DNA of 64,000 nucleotides from an uncultured Spirochaetales bacterium (GCA_944392695.1 CALXXN010000004.1:62001-126000), one strand, 5' to 3'. Numbered from the stretch's first letter, positions 33,356 through 42,486 are shown. The notes: generated from the sequence alone by a model not told the origin. Program-made: numbers and translations.

Positions 33356-33458
33356 GTAGACACACACGTACCGGGCCCCTGGGGCCTTGGTGTGGTTTTC
33401 AAGGAGGAAGCAGGGGAGCAGTCCCAGTCACAGCTGTTTCTCCTGCAGAAAAAAAAAC

Positions 33459-34484
33459 ATGAAGAAAGCTCTCTCTATCGCAGCTCTCCTCGTCCTCTGC
33501 CTGGCCACTGTCTTTGCAAGTGGCAGCGCTGAGGAAGCGGCCACGGCAGCTTCTGACGAAGGTCAGTACAAGGTCGCCCTGATCATCGAGAACACCATTG
33601 ACGACAGGGGCTGGTGCCAGGCCATGCATGAAGGCATCCTCGGTGCCATGGAGCAGCTGCCTGGGAAGATCCACTACGAGTACTCCGAAAGGATGACGAC
33701 AGTCGACAGCGAGTCGATCGCCCGCCAGTACATCGCAGATGGCTTCGACCTGATCATCGCACATGGTTCCCAGTACAGGAACATGGTCAGTGACCTCTCC
33801 GCCGAGTTCCCAGATGTCTCCTTCGCCTTTGGTACGAGCTCTGACATCATCGGTGACAATGTCTTCACCTACATGCCGGAGAGTGAGGAGACCGGTTACC
33901 TCTCAGGCCTTCTCGCAGGCATGCTGACCAAGACAAACAACATCGGCCTTGTCGGCCCTGTCGACAGTGGTGACGCCGCCCGCTACAACAGGGGCTTCAT
34001 CCTTGGTGTCGAGGCTGTCAATCCTGATGCCACGGTCAATGTCGCCTACACGGGTTCCTTCTCTGACTATGTCCGCTCTGGTGAGCTGGCCACGACCCAG
34101 ATCCTGGCTGGTGCTGATGTCCTGACAGGTTCTTCACAGCAGGCAATCGGTGCCCTCCGCGCCTGTGCTGAGTACGAGGATGTCCTCTGGCTCGGTCAGG
34201 ACCTCGCCCAGCTCGACACACCTGAGGGCCAGGCCAAGTGCGTCGCAGCCTCTGCCTACAATTACACGGCTGTCGTCGTCGGCCTGATCGAGAGTCTTGA
34301 TGCAGGTGTCACTGGTGGTGTCTGCATCCCGATGAACTTCAACAACGATGGTTTCATCTTCGACTACAACTCCGCACTCGCGGATGTCGTGACAGATGAG
34401 ATGCGCCAGACCGTCGATGAGGCGATTGCAAGCTTCCGTGCCTCAGCTGGAGTGCTTTCCAACTGGGCGGATGTCCAGATCTGA
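33459..34484 (+). CDS. BMP family substrate-binding protein (nucleoside-type)
   Basis: Periplasmic binding protein of the Bmp/PnrA/Med family, which usually binds purine nucleosides. A signal peptide (MKKALSIAALLVLCLATVFA) is followed by SGSAEEAATAA; a small-residue segment of this kind without a lipobox Cys is common in spirochaete binding proteins. Family motifs are IENTIDDRGWCQAMHEGI, DLIIAHGSQYRNMV, FGTSSDIIGDNVFTYMPESEE and GLVGPVDSGDAARYNRGFILG. 341 residues from ATG 33459. There is an A9 run but no SD immediately upstream. ABC genes follow. Confidence 0.88.
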   Translation: MKKALSIAALLVLCLATVFASGSAEEAATAASDEGQYKVALIIENTIDDRGWCQAMHEGILGAMEQLPGKIHYEYSERMTTVDSESIARQYIADGFDLIIAHGSQYRNMVSDLSAEFPDVSFAFGTSSDIIGDNVFTYMPESEETGYLSGLLAGMLTKTNNIGLVGPVDSGDAARYNRGFILGVEAVNPDATVNVAYTGSFSDYVRSGELATTQILAGADVLTGSSQQAIGALRACAEYEDVLWLGQDLAQLDTPEGQAKCVAASAYNYTAVVVGLIESLDAGVTGGVCIPMNFNNDGFIFDYNSALADVVTDEMRQTVDEAIASFRASAGVLSNWADVQI

Positions 34485-34499
34485 TTCCACTAGATGCGT

Positions 34500-34518
34500 G
34501 GGGCGCGTTCTGCGCCCC
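34500..34518 (+). other. Intercistronic GC hairpin
   Basis: GGGGCGC-GTTCT-GCGCCCC directly after the binding-protein stop and not followed by Ts. Such a hairpin could protect the upstream message and help keep the binding protein in excess over the membrane components. Confidence 0.55.
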
Positions 34519-34540
34519 CGCGTCGTATCCAGGGGGTACG

Positions 34541-36070
34541 ATGTCAGAAAAGATCACATCCTTGAGGATGGAACACATAACAAAGCGCTTCCCAGGCGTC
34601 CTGGCAGGTGATGACATCTCACTTGAGGTCGGGGAGGGCGAGATCCTGGCCCTGGTGGGTGAGAACGGTGCCGGGAAGACGACGCTTATGAATATCCTGA
34701 TGGGTATCTACCAGCCGGATGAGGGCAGGATATTCATAAACGGCAATGAAGTGCGCTTCCGCGGTCCGGAGGATGCCTTCAAGGTGGGCCTTGGCATGGT
34801 CCACCAGCAGTACATGCTGGTAGGGGACATGACTGTCACTGAGAACGTGGCCCTGGGTTACAAGCAGGCCTGGAAGCCGATGAAGCTGGACCTTGACGAG
34901 GTGAGGCGCCGGGTCGTGGAGGTCAGCGACCGCCATGGGCTCGCAGTCAACCCTGATGCTTATATCTGGCAGCTTTCGGTTGGTGAGCAGCAGCGTGTCG
35001 AATTGGTCAAGACGCTCTGCCTTGGAGCCCGCTTCCTGATCCTGGACGAGCCAACGAGCGCACTGACACCTCAGGAGACGGAGGAGCTTGTCGATCTGTT
35101 GAAGAAGATGAAGGAGGAGCTTTCAATCATCTTCATCTCCCACAAGCTCAACGAGGTCAAGGCCGTCTCTGACAAGATCGCCATCCTCCGTCATGGACGC
35201 ATCGTCTTCACTGGTGATACTGCAGACCACTCATCCAGTTCGATCGCGGCACTGATGACAGGCCATGAGATCGAGCTTCCAGAAAACAAGGAAGCAGACA
35301 TGCATGGTGGCTTGGCGCTCTCGATCAAGGACCTCTGCGTCCGCTCGGACCGTGGCAACCTCGCCCTCGACCACTTCAGCCTTGATATAAGGGAAGGGGA
35401 GGTCGTCGGACTCGCCGGTGTATCCGGCAATGGCCAGAGGGAGCTTGCCGAGGCGGTCAACGGACTGCGCGCCGTCGAGTCTGGATCGATCAGCTTCTTT
35501 GGTGAGGAATGCGCAGGACGGGGCGCCCACCAGATGATCGAGGCCGGCATGGGTTACATCCCGGAAGAGCGCAACATCGAAGGCATAGTCCCCGCTTTCT
35601 CAATCAAGGAGAACCTGATCTTGAAGGACAGCGAGAACCCTCGTTTCTCGAAACACCACCTCATGAAACGCAAGGCGGTCATGGAGAATGCCGAACGTCT
35701 GAGGAAGGACTTCGACATACGCTGCCCTGGCGTGGATACTGCGGCAGGCAGCCTTTCCGGTGGCAATATCCAGAAGGTCATCCTGGCACGGGAGCTGACC
35801 CGTTCCCCGCGCTTCCTTGTCGCTGTCTATCCGACACGTGGCCTCGACATGGGGGCGGTCGAATCAATCCACAAGGAGCTTCTTGCCAAGCGTAAGGAAG
35901 GCATAGGCATACTCCTGATCAGCGAGGAGCTTGATGAGATCATGAACCTTTCAGACAGGATCGCGGTCATCTACAAGGGACGTGTGCAATGTGTCATGAA
36001 ACATGGTGAAGCTGACAAGAGGCGTCTGGGCATCCACATGGCCGGACTCGAGGAGGGCTCTGATGAATAG
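34541..36070 (+). CDS. ABC transporter ATP-binding protein (double ABC, nucleoside/sugar type)
   Basis: 509 residues with two ABC domains. Domain 1: Walker A LVGENGAGKTTLM, signature QLSVGEQQRVEL, Walker B FLILDEPTSAL. Domain 2: degenerate Walker A VAGVSGNGQREL-type (GLAGVSGNGQ), signature SLSGGNIQKVIL and a Walker B replaced by VAVYPTRGLD, as is normal for the second half of RbsA-like ATPases. Energises the two permeases that follow. AGGGGG lies 5 nt before the ATG. The stop overlaps the first permease start. Confidence 0.93.
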   Translation: MSEKITSLRMEHITKRFPGVLAGDDISLEVGEGEILALVGENGAGKTTLMNILMGIYQPDEGRIFINGNEVRFRGPEDAFKVGLGMVHQQYMLVGDMTVTENVALGYKQAWKPMKLDLDEVRRRVVEVSDRHGLAVNPDAYIWQLSVGEQQRVELVKTLCLGARFLILDEPTSALTPQETEELVDLLKKMKEELSIIFISHKLNEVKAVSDKIAILRHGRIVFTGDTADHSSSSIAALMTGHEIELPENKEADMHGGLALSIKDLCVRSDRGNLALDHFSLDIREGEVVGLAGVSGNGQRELAEAVNGLRAVESGSISFFGEECAGRGAHQMIEAGMGYIPEERNIEGIVPAFSIKENLILKDSENPRFSKHHLMKRKAVMENAERLRKDFDIRCPGVDTAAGSLSGGNIQKVILARELTRSPRFLVAVYPTRGLDMGAVESIHKELLAKRKEGIGILLISEELDEIMNLSDRIAVIYKGRVQCVMKHGEADKRRLGIHMAGLEEGSDE

Positions 36071-37151
36071 GAACTTCAAACTTGTCTACAAGAGCCTGGT
36101 CATATTGGCAGCCATCATCGTCACACTGGCCATCAGCTCCCTGATCCTGGTCGTCCTCGGTGCCGACATCCTGCGCACCTTCGAGACGATCATCATAACA
36201 CCGCTCACAAGGGTTGGTCATATCACAGAGGTCTTCGTGCGTGCCGTGCCGCTGTGCATCATCGCTCTTGGTGTCGCAGTCGCCTACCGCTCGGGTATTG
36301 TCAACATCGGTGCGGAAGGCCAGATGGCCATGGGCGTCCTTGGCTTCACCGCCACCGCGCTGGCACTTCCCGACCTCCCAAAGCCCATCCTTCTTCCGAT
36401 GGCCTTGATCGCAGGTGTGCTCTCTGGTGGCTTGTGGGGCTTCATCCCTGGCATCCTCAAGTCAAAACTCGAGGTCTCCGAGCTCCTGTCGACCGTCATG
36501 CTCAACTACATCGCTGCGCAGTTCTACTCCTTCTGCCTCCGTGTCCCGATGATGGACCCTGCTGAGGCGCTTTCTGGAGCAGGCACCCCGCAATCAGCCC
36601 GCCTGACGACGAACATCGAGATCGGACGTATCACCGGCCGCCTCCATTATGGGCTCTTCATCGCCTTGGCGCTGGCCGTGATTGTCTACCTCTTCCTGTG
36701 GAAGACGAGTTATGGCTACAAGATGCGTGCCAGTGGCTCGCAACCCAGGGCCGCCCGCTATGGAGGCATCGCGGTCTCCCGCTATGTCACCCTGGCCATG
36801 GTGATCAGTGGTGCCTTCGCAGGTCTTGCTGGTGGCATCGAGATCGCCGCCGTGCACAGGCGGGCGATCGAGGGTGTGACGAACAACTACGGCTTCTCCG
36901 CCGTCGTCGTAGCGCTCTTCGGCATGCTGCATCCCTTCGGCATCGTTCCAGCGAGCTTCTTCTTCGCACTCCTGATCTATGGATCGACCCTGACACCAAG
37001 GGCTGTTGGCGTTCCAGCCAACATCGTCGATGTCATGCAGGGCCTGATCATCATGACGATAGTCACAACCCAGATGATATTGCAGAACGACTACCTGATG
37101 GACCGTGTCTGGCACTGGTGGTGTTCGAAACGCAAGGCAAAGGAGGCTTGA
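36063..37151 (+). CDS. ABC transporter permease 1 (BMP/nucleoside type)
   Basis: 362-residue inner-membrane protein, about ten transmembrane helices. The conserved loop YRSGIVNIGAEGQMAMGVLG and the later EAA-like SGAFAGLAGGIEIAAVHRR are typical of YufP-like nucleoside permeases. ATG 36063 overlaps the ATPase stop by 8 nt and has GAGGAGGG 6 nt upstream. An earlier in-frame start at 36003 would add 20 polar residues inside the ATPase gene and is rejected. Confidence 0.9.
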   Translation: MNRNFKLVYKSLVILAAIIVTLAISSLILVVLGADILRTFETIIITPLTRVGHITEVFVRAVPLCIIALGVAVAYRSGIVNIGAEGQMAMGVLGFTATALALPDLPKPILLPMALIAGVLSGGLWGFIPGILKSKLEVSELLSTVMLNYIAAQFYSFCLRVPMMDPAEALSGAGTPQSARLTTNIEIGRITGRLHYGLFIALALAVIVYLFLWKTSYGYKMRASGSQPRAARYGGIAVSRYVTLAMVISGAFAGLAGGIEIAAVHRRAIEGVTNNYGFSAVVVALFGMLHPFGIVPASFFFALLIYGSTLTPRAVGVPANIVDVMQGLIIMTIVTTQMILQNDYLMDRVWHWWCSKRKAKEA

Positions 37152-37152
37152 G

Positions 37153-38097
37153 ATGGACATCTTGATCAACATCCTATCGATGACAGTCCCCTTCTCGGTG
37201 GCCCTCCTCCTGGCGAGCCTCGGTGAGATGTTCAACCAGCGCAGTGGTGTCTTCAACCTCGGTTGCGAGGGCATCATGGCTGTGGGTGCCTTCATCGGCA
37301 TGCTCGTGCCATTCTCCGTCGGACAGGGTGGGGCGGTTGCAGGGGGCTGGAACTGGCTTGGACTCCTCCTGGCCTGTGTGGCAGGCGCCCTGCTCGGACT
37401 TCTCTTCGGCCTGGTCGTCGTCACCTTCCGCGCCCCTCAGGGTATCGCAGGTATTGGCCTGCAGATGTTCGGCGTCGGTGTCGCTGGAACGCTCTTCCGC
37501 CACTTTGTAGGTGGCACCCAGTCGATTCCAGGCATGTCCACGACTCCAATCCCACTGCTGTCCAAGATTCCCGTGATCGGACGGATCTTCTTCTCCCATA
37601 GCATCATCGTCTACCTGGCCTTCCTTTTCGTACCGCTGGCCTGGTACATCCTATTCAAGACACCTTGGGGGCTCAGGGTGCGTGCGGTCGGCACACATCC
37701 CCGTGCCGCTGACAGCATGGGCATCAATGTCAACAGGACGCGTTATGAGGCGCTCGCTGTCGGAGGTGCCCTGGCTGGCCTCGCCGGAGCCTACCTCTCG
37801 GTCTGCCAGGTCAAGATGTTCTCCGATGAGCTGATCGCAGGTCGTGGCTTCATCGCAGTAGCCTTGGTCTACTTTGGTCATTGGAATCCGGTGAAGATCA
37901 TGCTTGGCGCCCTCCTGTTCTCCTTTGCACAGACGATCCAGTACAACGTCCAGGGGCTTGGCATGAACGTACCCTATGAGTTCTTCGTCATGCTGCCCTA
38001 TGTCGTGGTCGTGGTCGTCCTGGCCTTCACAAGCCGCAATCAGAAGACAGGCCCCGCCGCACTGGGCAAGCCTTTCAACAGGGAGATGCGTACATGA
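37153..38097 (+). CDS. ABC transporter permease 2 (BMP/nucleoside type)
   Basis: 314 residues, mostly hydrophobic. The signature FNQRSGVFNLGCEGIMAVGAFIG matches the YufQ-type second permease, and ALAGLAGAYLSV is its coupling-helix region. It starts 1 nt after the first permease stop with AAGGAGG upstream. Its stop overlaps the oxidoreductase start (ATGA). Confidence 0.9.
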   Translation: MDILINILSMTVPFSVALLLASLGEMFNQRSGVFNLGCEGIMAVGAFIGMLVPFSVGQGGAVAGGWNWLGLLLACVAGALLGLLFGLVVVTFRAPQGIAGIGLQMFGVGVAGTLFRHFVGGTQSIPGMSTTPIPLLSKIPVIGRIFFSHSIIVYLAFLFVPLAWYILFKTPWGLRVRAVGTHPRAADSMGINVNRTRYEALAVGGALAGLAGAYLSVCQVKMFSDELIAGRGFIAVALVYFGHWNPVKIMLGALLFSFAQTIQYNVQGLGMNVPYEFFVMLPYVVVVVVLAFTSRNQKTGPAALGKPFNREMRT

Positions 38098-39107
38098 GCT
38101 ATTCGGTTGGAATAGTAGGAACGGGGGCCATAGCCGCTGTGCATGCGGCTGCGGCCCGTGAAAGTGGCAAGACCTTCTTGAAGGCGGTCTACAACCACAA
38201 TGAGGCAAAGGGCCGCGCCTTTGCCAGCAGCTGGGGCGTGGACTACTGCGCCACGCTTGATGAGCTGTGCTCGTCTGTCGACATCGTCTGTGTGACGACA
38301 CCCTCTGGCGCCCATCTAGACCCTGTCATGTGCGCCATCGCCCATGGGGTCAAGGCGGTCTTCGTCGAGAAGCCAATCGAGATCACCCCTGGGCGTTGTG
38401 ACCAGATGATCAAGGCCGCACGTGATGCAGGTGTCGTCATCGCAGGTGTCTTCCAGTCACGCTTCTATCCAGCGGCGAAGCTGGTCAAGCAGGCGATTGA
38501 TGAAGGACGCTTTGGACGTGTGACCCTGCTGGAGGCCCAGTTCAAGTGGTACCGCAGCCAGGAATACTATTCGGACAGCCCTTGGCATGGCACCAAGGCC
38601 CTCGATGGGGGTGGGGTCTTGATGAACCAGGGCATACATGCGATCGACCTCCTGAGGTGGTTCGGAGGACCCGTGGAATCCCTGTCCTCATTCTGCTCCG
38701 CCTTGGGACATGAAGGCATCGAAGTCGAGGATACCGCTGTCGCATCATTGCGCTTTGAATCAGGGGCGCTTGGCGTGATCCAGGGGACCACCGCCTCCTG
38801 GCCTGGCTTCAAGAAGCGCATCGAGGTCTGTGGCACCCGAGGTTCAGCGATCCTCGAGGAGGATGCCCTCCTTGCCTGGGAGTTCCAGGACGCCCGTCCT
38901 GAGGATGAGGAGGTCAGGAAGCGCTTCCAGCCCTCCAGCGGACAGGGTGGGGCTGCCGACCCGATGGCGATCTCCTCCTTCGGCCACATCGCTGCGATGA
39001 AGGACCTGGCTGACGCCTTGGACGAGGGCAGGGAGCCCTTCATCAATGGCGAGGAGGCGGCCAAGGCCGTCGAGCTTGTCGACAGCATCTACAAGGCCGC
39101 CCGATGA
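38094..39107 (+). CDS. Gfo/Idh/MocA family oxidoreductase
   Basis: NAD(P)-dependent sugar/polyol oxidoreductase family, 337 residues. The Rossmann motif is VGIVGTGAIAAVHA at residues 5-18, the family EKP appears in VFVEKPIEI, and the catalytic-region motif is GGGVLMNQGIHAIDLLRWFGG. It is the last gene of the ABC transporter operon (4-nt overlap), which suggests that the imported compound has a sugar part that this enzyme oxidises or epimerises. Substrate not predictable. Confidence 0.88.
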   Translation: MSYSVGIVGTGAIAAVHAAAARESGKTFLKAVYNHNEAKGRAFASSWGVDYCATLDELCSSVDIVCVTTPSGAHLDPVMCAIAHGVKAVFVEKPIEITPGRCDQMIKAARDAGVVIAGVFQSRFYPAAKLVKQAIDEGRFGRVTLLEAQFKWYRSQEYYSDSPWHGTKALDGGGVLMNQGIHAIDLLRWFGGPVESLSSFCSALGHEGIEVEDTAVASLRFESGALGVIQGTTASWPGFKKRIEVCGTRGSAILEEDALLAWEFQDARPEDEEVRKRFQPSSGQGGAADPMAISSFGHIAAMKDLADALDEGREPFINGEEAAKAVELVDSIYKAAR

Positions 39108-39206
39108 GGACTGTGGACTGATTTCATCAGTGAGGTCCTGGGAGACTGGAATGAACCCTTCAAGTTGGACTGGTAACCAATTTGGAGGGTTTGTTCATCA
39201 AGGCAG

Positions 39207-39400
39207 GTGAGGCAAACATGTTGGAAACAGCGATGGCATGGCTGCTTACACAGCCCGGTCCTCCTGATCCATGGCAGCGCTGATTCCATCGTACCCGTCT
39301 CTTACTCAAGGCGTCTTGCAAGCGTACTGGATGATGTGGACATTAAATCCAAGGTGCAGGTCATGGTTTCATTTGCACAGGCTGTTGAGGGAACACAGAA
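39207..39400 (+). pseudogene. Decayed fragment of an alpha/beta hydrolase
   Basis: The short frame contains SPVLLIHGSADSIVPVSYSRRLA, which matches the acid-loop region near the C-terminus of esterase-type hydrolases (HGxxDxxVP). Upstream, NEPFKLDW is followed by a stop in the same region. No nucleophile elbow or N-terminal domain remains, so this is the relic of a gene that once followed the ABC operon. Confidence 0.55.
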
Positions 39401-39417
39401 CCTGAGTGGATGCAATA

Positions 39418-39439
39418 AGGCCCCGGTCGCCCGGGGCCT
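39418..39439. terminator. Hairpin between convergent units
   Basis: AGGCCCCGG-TCGC-CCGGGGCCT, a perfect 9-bp stem between the hydrolase relic (+) and the FKBP gene (-). On the minus strand it is followed by TATTG; T-tracts are poor on both sides. Confidence 0.5.
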
Positions 39440-39461
39440 CATCATGTAAGTCGTATTTCCC

Positions 39462-40796
39462 TTACTCCGCAGTTGCCTCTGCCTCAGCTGTAGTATCGAC
39501 AATGCCATTCAGCGTGATGTCGAAGACGAGCAGGGAGTTGGGCCCGATTGAACCAGCCCCATCCTCACCATAACCCAGCGAGGGGTGGATGTAGGCGATG
39601 ACCTCACCACCGGCCTGGATCTGCTGGACTGCTTCGGCGAAACCAGGGATCAGGCCTGAGAGTGAGAACTCGATGTTGTCATTCGACTCGATCAGGTTGC
39701 CATCGATGTCACGCAGTGTGTAGTTGACGTTGACCGTGTCCTCGGCTGTAGGCGTGTCACCATCGCCCTGGCTGATGACCTCGTACTGGAGGCCGCTGTC
39801 GGTGGTGACGATGCCCTCTGCTGTGGCGTTCTCCTCGAGGAAGGCCTCGGCACGGGCGAGGTTGTCAGCGGCGAGCTGGGCGAGCGCCTCCTCATACTGC
39901 TGGGAGAGCATGTCGACATAGTCGAGGCTGACCTGGGCACGCTCCTCTCCTGTCAGCAGGGGCTCGAGGCCGAAGATGGCGGTAAGCGCGCCTTCGACAT
40001 AGCTTTCCCCATCGATTGACAGGCCATAGTAGTAATCCTGGAAGGCGTTGACGAAACCATAAGCGTAGCTGAAGCGCTCGGAGAGGTCGTGGCACTCTGT
40101 GATCGCCATGATCTCATCTATGCTGTGCGGGGCTTCACCCGTGGTCTCTGCCACGCCTGGCGTGTAGACCGTGTTGATGTACTCATCGACGTGGCCCGAC
40201 ATCTCCTCGATTGGGATCAGGAGCTCCGTGGCCCCGTTCCAGAAGTCGAGTGTGCCACGTGCGAAGTAGGAGCCACGGAAGATCAGGCCCTGGCTGGTGT
40301 AGCTTGAGAGCGTGTCATAAGCATAGGCATAGCTGAAGCGCCCTGTCAGGTCGTCAGACAGCGTGATGTCCCACAGCGTCGTCTGGGTGTCAGGCGAGGT
40401 GATTATTCCAAGGTCCTGCACAGGGGCGAAGCTGATCGCATCACCGTAGGCGCCGAGGTTGTAGGCGAGGGTGATGTCGCGGATCCCTGTCGCCCACATC
40501 TGGGGTGGTATGCTCATGGTCATGATGCCACTGTCCTTGACTGCGAGCACAGAGCCTTCCTGGACCTGGTCGAAGGGGACGGAGTGCGTGGTCTGCTCTT
40601 CGCTTGCGCGGTAGATCACGAGGCTGCCATCCATCTTCTGGGCCGTGTACTTGTAGACTCCGTCCTCCTCCAGTTCGACCTGGATGACGCGGATCACTGT
40701 ATCATCACTGGTGACTTCGCTCACGCCATTGGCGGAGAGCGTCGCTGCGACGAGGACCAGCAAAAGGGCTGCAAGGCTGATTGTCTTCTTTCTCAT
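39462..40796 (-). CDS. Exported FKBP-type peptidyl-prolyl isomerase
   Basis: 444 residues. Signal peptide MRKKTISLAALLLVLVAATLSANG, then a region of about 310 residues with repeated FSYAYAYDTL/FSYAYGFVNA blocks, a helical linker, and a C-terminal FKBP domain (SGLQYEVISQGDGDTP, VNVNYTLRDIDGNLIESN, LIPGFAEAVQQIQAGG, YIHPSLGYGEDGAG, LVFDITL). Predicted envelope folding catalyst. ATG 40796 is preferred over a frame extension of 12 residues because the signal peptide starts there and AAAGGA is 6 nt upstream. The duplicated FSYAY segments suggest an internal repeat resembling FkpA-type N-domains. Confidence 0.85.
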   Translation of the reverse strand: MRKKTISLAALLLVLVAATLSANGVSEVTSDDTVIRVIQVELEEDGVYKYTAQKMDGSLVIYRASEEQTTHSVPFDQVQEGSVLAVKDSGIMTMSIPPQMWATGIRDITLAYNLGAYGDAISFAPVQDLGIITSPDTQTTLWDITLSDDLTGRFSYAYAYDTLSSYTSQGLIFRGSYFARGTLDFWNGATELLIPIEEMSGHVDEYINTVYTPGVAETTGEAPHSIDEIMAITECHDLSERFSYAYGFVNAFQDYYYGLSIDGESYVEGALTAIFGLEPLLTGEERAQVSLDYVDMLSQQYEEALAQLAADNLARAEAFLEENATAEGIVTTDSGLQYEVISQGDGDTPTAEDTVNVNYTLRDIDGNLIESNDNIEFSLSGLIPGFAEAVQQIQAGGEVIAYIHPSLGYGEDGAGSIGPNSLLVFDITLNGIVDTTAEAEATAE

Positions 40797-40969
40797 TTCA
40801 AATCCTTTTTCCGTGCCCGATGGGGCACACACGTCAAGGTAGCCAGCCCGGAGGCCGGCGTCAAGGCGCTGTTGTCCTGTGTAATGGGGGTTGGACCAGT
40901 GATGGCCTTTCTGTGGAAGGTCTTAGTGTTTTTTTGTATTTGCTGTGTATTTCATCTTCCGTCCACTTC

Positions 40970-40978
40970 TGCTAGTCT
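40970..40978 (+). promoter_or_regulatory. Extended -10 promoter of the deaminase operon
   Basis: TGCTAGTCT is followed by a leader of about 20 nt with AAGGAGG before the ATG at 41006. A CTCCT anti-SD motif (40980-40984) lies just before the expected start. Confidence 0.55.
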
Positions 40979-41005
40979 TCTCCTGTCAAGGCAAGGAGGC
41001 TGGCG

Positions 41006-41512
41006 ATGGGACAGGTAATCGAAGACAGGATCACGGAGCGCGACATGGAGTACCTGGAGCAGTGCGCCGGGCTTGCCCTGTTGTCGAGGAAGGAGGGCAA
41101 CCATCCCTTCGCGGCCATGCTGGTCGATGAGGAGGGTTGTGTCCTCCTGAGCCAGACGAACGCCTTCAAGGAAGGTGGCTCGAGTTACCACGCCGAGACC
41201 CTGCTCACACTGAAAGCCGCGGCGAAGTGGCCTCCTGAGAAGCTTGCCAAGTGCACGCTCTACACGAACTTCGAACCCTGTGTCATGTGCACTGGGGCGG
41301 TCTATTGGGCAGGCATAGGACGCATCGTCTATGGGGCATCGGAGAAGGACCTGCTGGCCCTCACCGGGGACAATGAGGAGAATCCGACCTTCTCGCTCTC
41401 CTGCCGTGATGTGATAAAAGCAGGTCAGAAGGATGTCGTCATCGCAGGTCCGCTCGGGGACTGTCCACTTAAGGAGGGTATCCTCGCCGCCCATGAGGGC
41501 TTCTGGTCGTGA
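41006..41512 (+). CDS. Cytidine/deoxycytidylate deaminase-fold nucleoside or base deaminase
   Basis: 168 residues. The zinc site is SSYHAETLLTL (HAE) and NFEPCVMCTGAVYWAGIGRIVYG (PCxxC), as in guanine deaminase, TadA and cytosine deaminase. The Gly/Ala-rich region and the C-terminal LKEGILAAHEGFW resemble guanine/nucleobase deaminases more than TadA, but specificity is not certain. It is the first gene of a tightly overlapped three-gene operon with an MtnA-like isomerase and an MTA-phosphorylase-like enzyme, so a purine-containing nucleoside or base is the likely substrate. Confidence 0.8.
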   Translation: MGQVIEDRITERDMEYLEQCAGLALLSRKEGNHPFAAMLVDEEGCVLLSQTNAFKEGGSSYHAETLLTLKAAAKWPPEKLAKCTLYTNFEPCVMCTGAVYWAGIGRIVYGASEKDLLALTGDNEENPTFSLSCRDVIKAGQKDVVIAGPLGDCPLKEGILAAHEGFWS

Positions 41513-42486
41513 GAAACGACAAGCGTCTTCCTTATTCTTTGCAGCATGATGTGATCGCACGCCTTGATGGTACGGTGCTCCTGGTTGGTGACAGGAGACG
41601 TCTTCCCTTCGAGCGTGTGCAGCTGCCTTGCGTTGATGCTTATGAGGCCGCAGCCGCCATAAGAGGCATGGTCACACAGGGAGGAGGGCCTTTGGAGGTA
41701 TCGCTATGGGCCCTGGTGCAGACTGCGAGGATCAATGGCTGTGACATCGATGAGATGCGCCGGGCTGCCGATGCCTTGTCCTCAGCACGCCCTACGAACA
41801 CGGCTGTGCGCAAGGAGCTTGAGTACATCCTGCCCTTGATCGAGGACTTCCAGCCTTCGTCCTTCGCATCTGATGTCGAGGACCTGGTCATGACCCGCCT
41901 GGACTATTACGATGCCTGCTACGATGCGATGGCCCATCATGGGGCGGCCTTGATTGAAGATGGTGATGGCCTGTTGACGACCTGCTTCCCTGAGCATTCA
42001 TTCTTCCTTTCCTTGTACCATGCGAGGGAGGAGGGCAAGACCTTCAAGGTCTATGCGATGGAGACCCGTCCCTGGCTGCAGGGAGCCCATCTTACCGCAC
42101 CTGGTCTTGCTGAGCTGGGTTATGACAGCTACCTCATCACTGACAACATGGCACCCGCCCTGGTCTCGATGGGCCTTGTGACGAAGTACATGAGTGCAAG
42201 CGACAGGGCTGCAGCCTCCCACTGGGTCATAAACAAGCTTGGGACATTGTCTGCCGCCATGGCCTGTCATGAGAAGGGTGTTCCTTACTACGCCTTCAGC
42301 CTGGCTCCTGACATGACAGGGCCAGACCCCGCTTGGTCTGATGTGGAGATCAGGGATCCTTCGGAGGTCCTCTCCTGCCAGGGCATGAAGACCACATCTG
42401 ATTCCGTCAGGGGTTTCTACCCCTGCTTCGACCTAGTACCGCCACGCTATGTGACGGCTGTTGTGACAAAGGAGGGCCTGCTGTGA
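41509..42486 (+). CDS. Divergent MtnA / eIF2B-like sugar-phosphate isomerase
   Basis: 325 residues. Motifs align with methylthioribose-1-phosphate isomerase but are altered: TQGGGPLEV in place of RGAPAIGI, SSARPTNTAV, LLTTCFPEH in place of LTHCNAG (the catalytic Cys is kept), METRPWLQGAHLTAPGL (conserved), LITDNMAPALVS (catalytic Asp kept) and VINKLGT. The chemistry is therefore probably a ribose-1-phosphate-type aldose/ketose isomerisation on a related substrate. GTG 41509 overlaps the deaminase stop and its own end overlaps the phosphorylase by 4 nt. Confidence 0.75.
   Translation: MRNDKRLPYSLQHDVIARLDGTVLLVGDRRRLPFERVQLPCVDAYEAAAAIRGMVTQGGGPLEVSLWALVQTARINGCDIDEMRRAADALSSARPTNTAVRKELEYILPLIEDFQPSSFASDVEDLVMTRLDYYDACYDAMAHHGAALIEDGDGLLTTCFPEHSFFLSLYHAREEGKTFKVYAMETRPWLQGAHLTAPGLAELGYDSYLITDNMAPALVSMGLVTKYMSASDRAAASHWVINKLGTLSAAMACHEKGVPYYAFSLAPDMTGPDPAWSDVEIRDPSEVLSCQGMKTTSDSVRGFYPCFDLVPPRYVTAVVTKEGLL

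Noticed and set aside
33361-33458. Purine riboswitch in the BMP transporter leader
   Set aside because: The leader has hairpins, but the conserved purine-aptamer core bases and loop pair are not recognisable.
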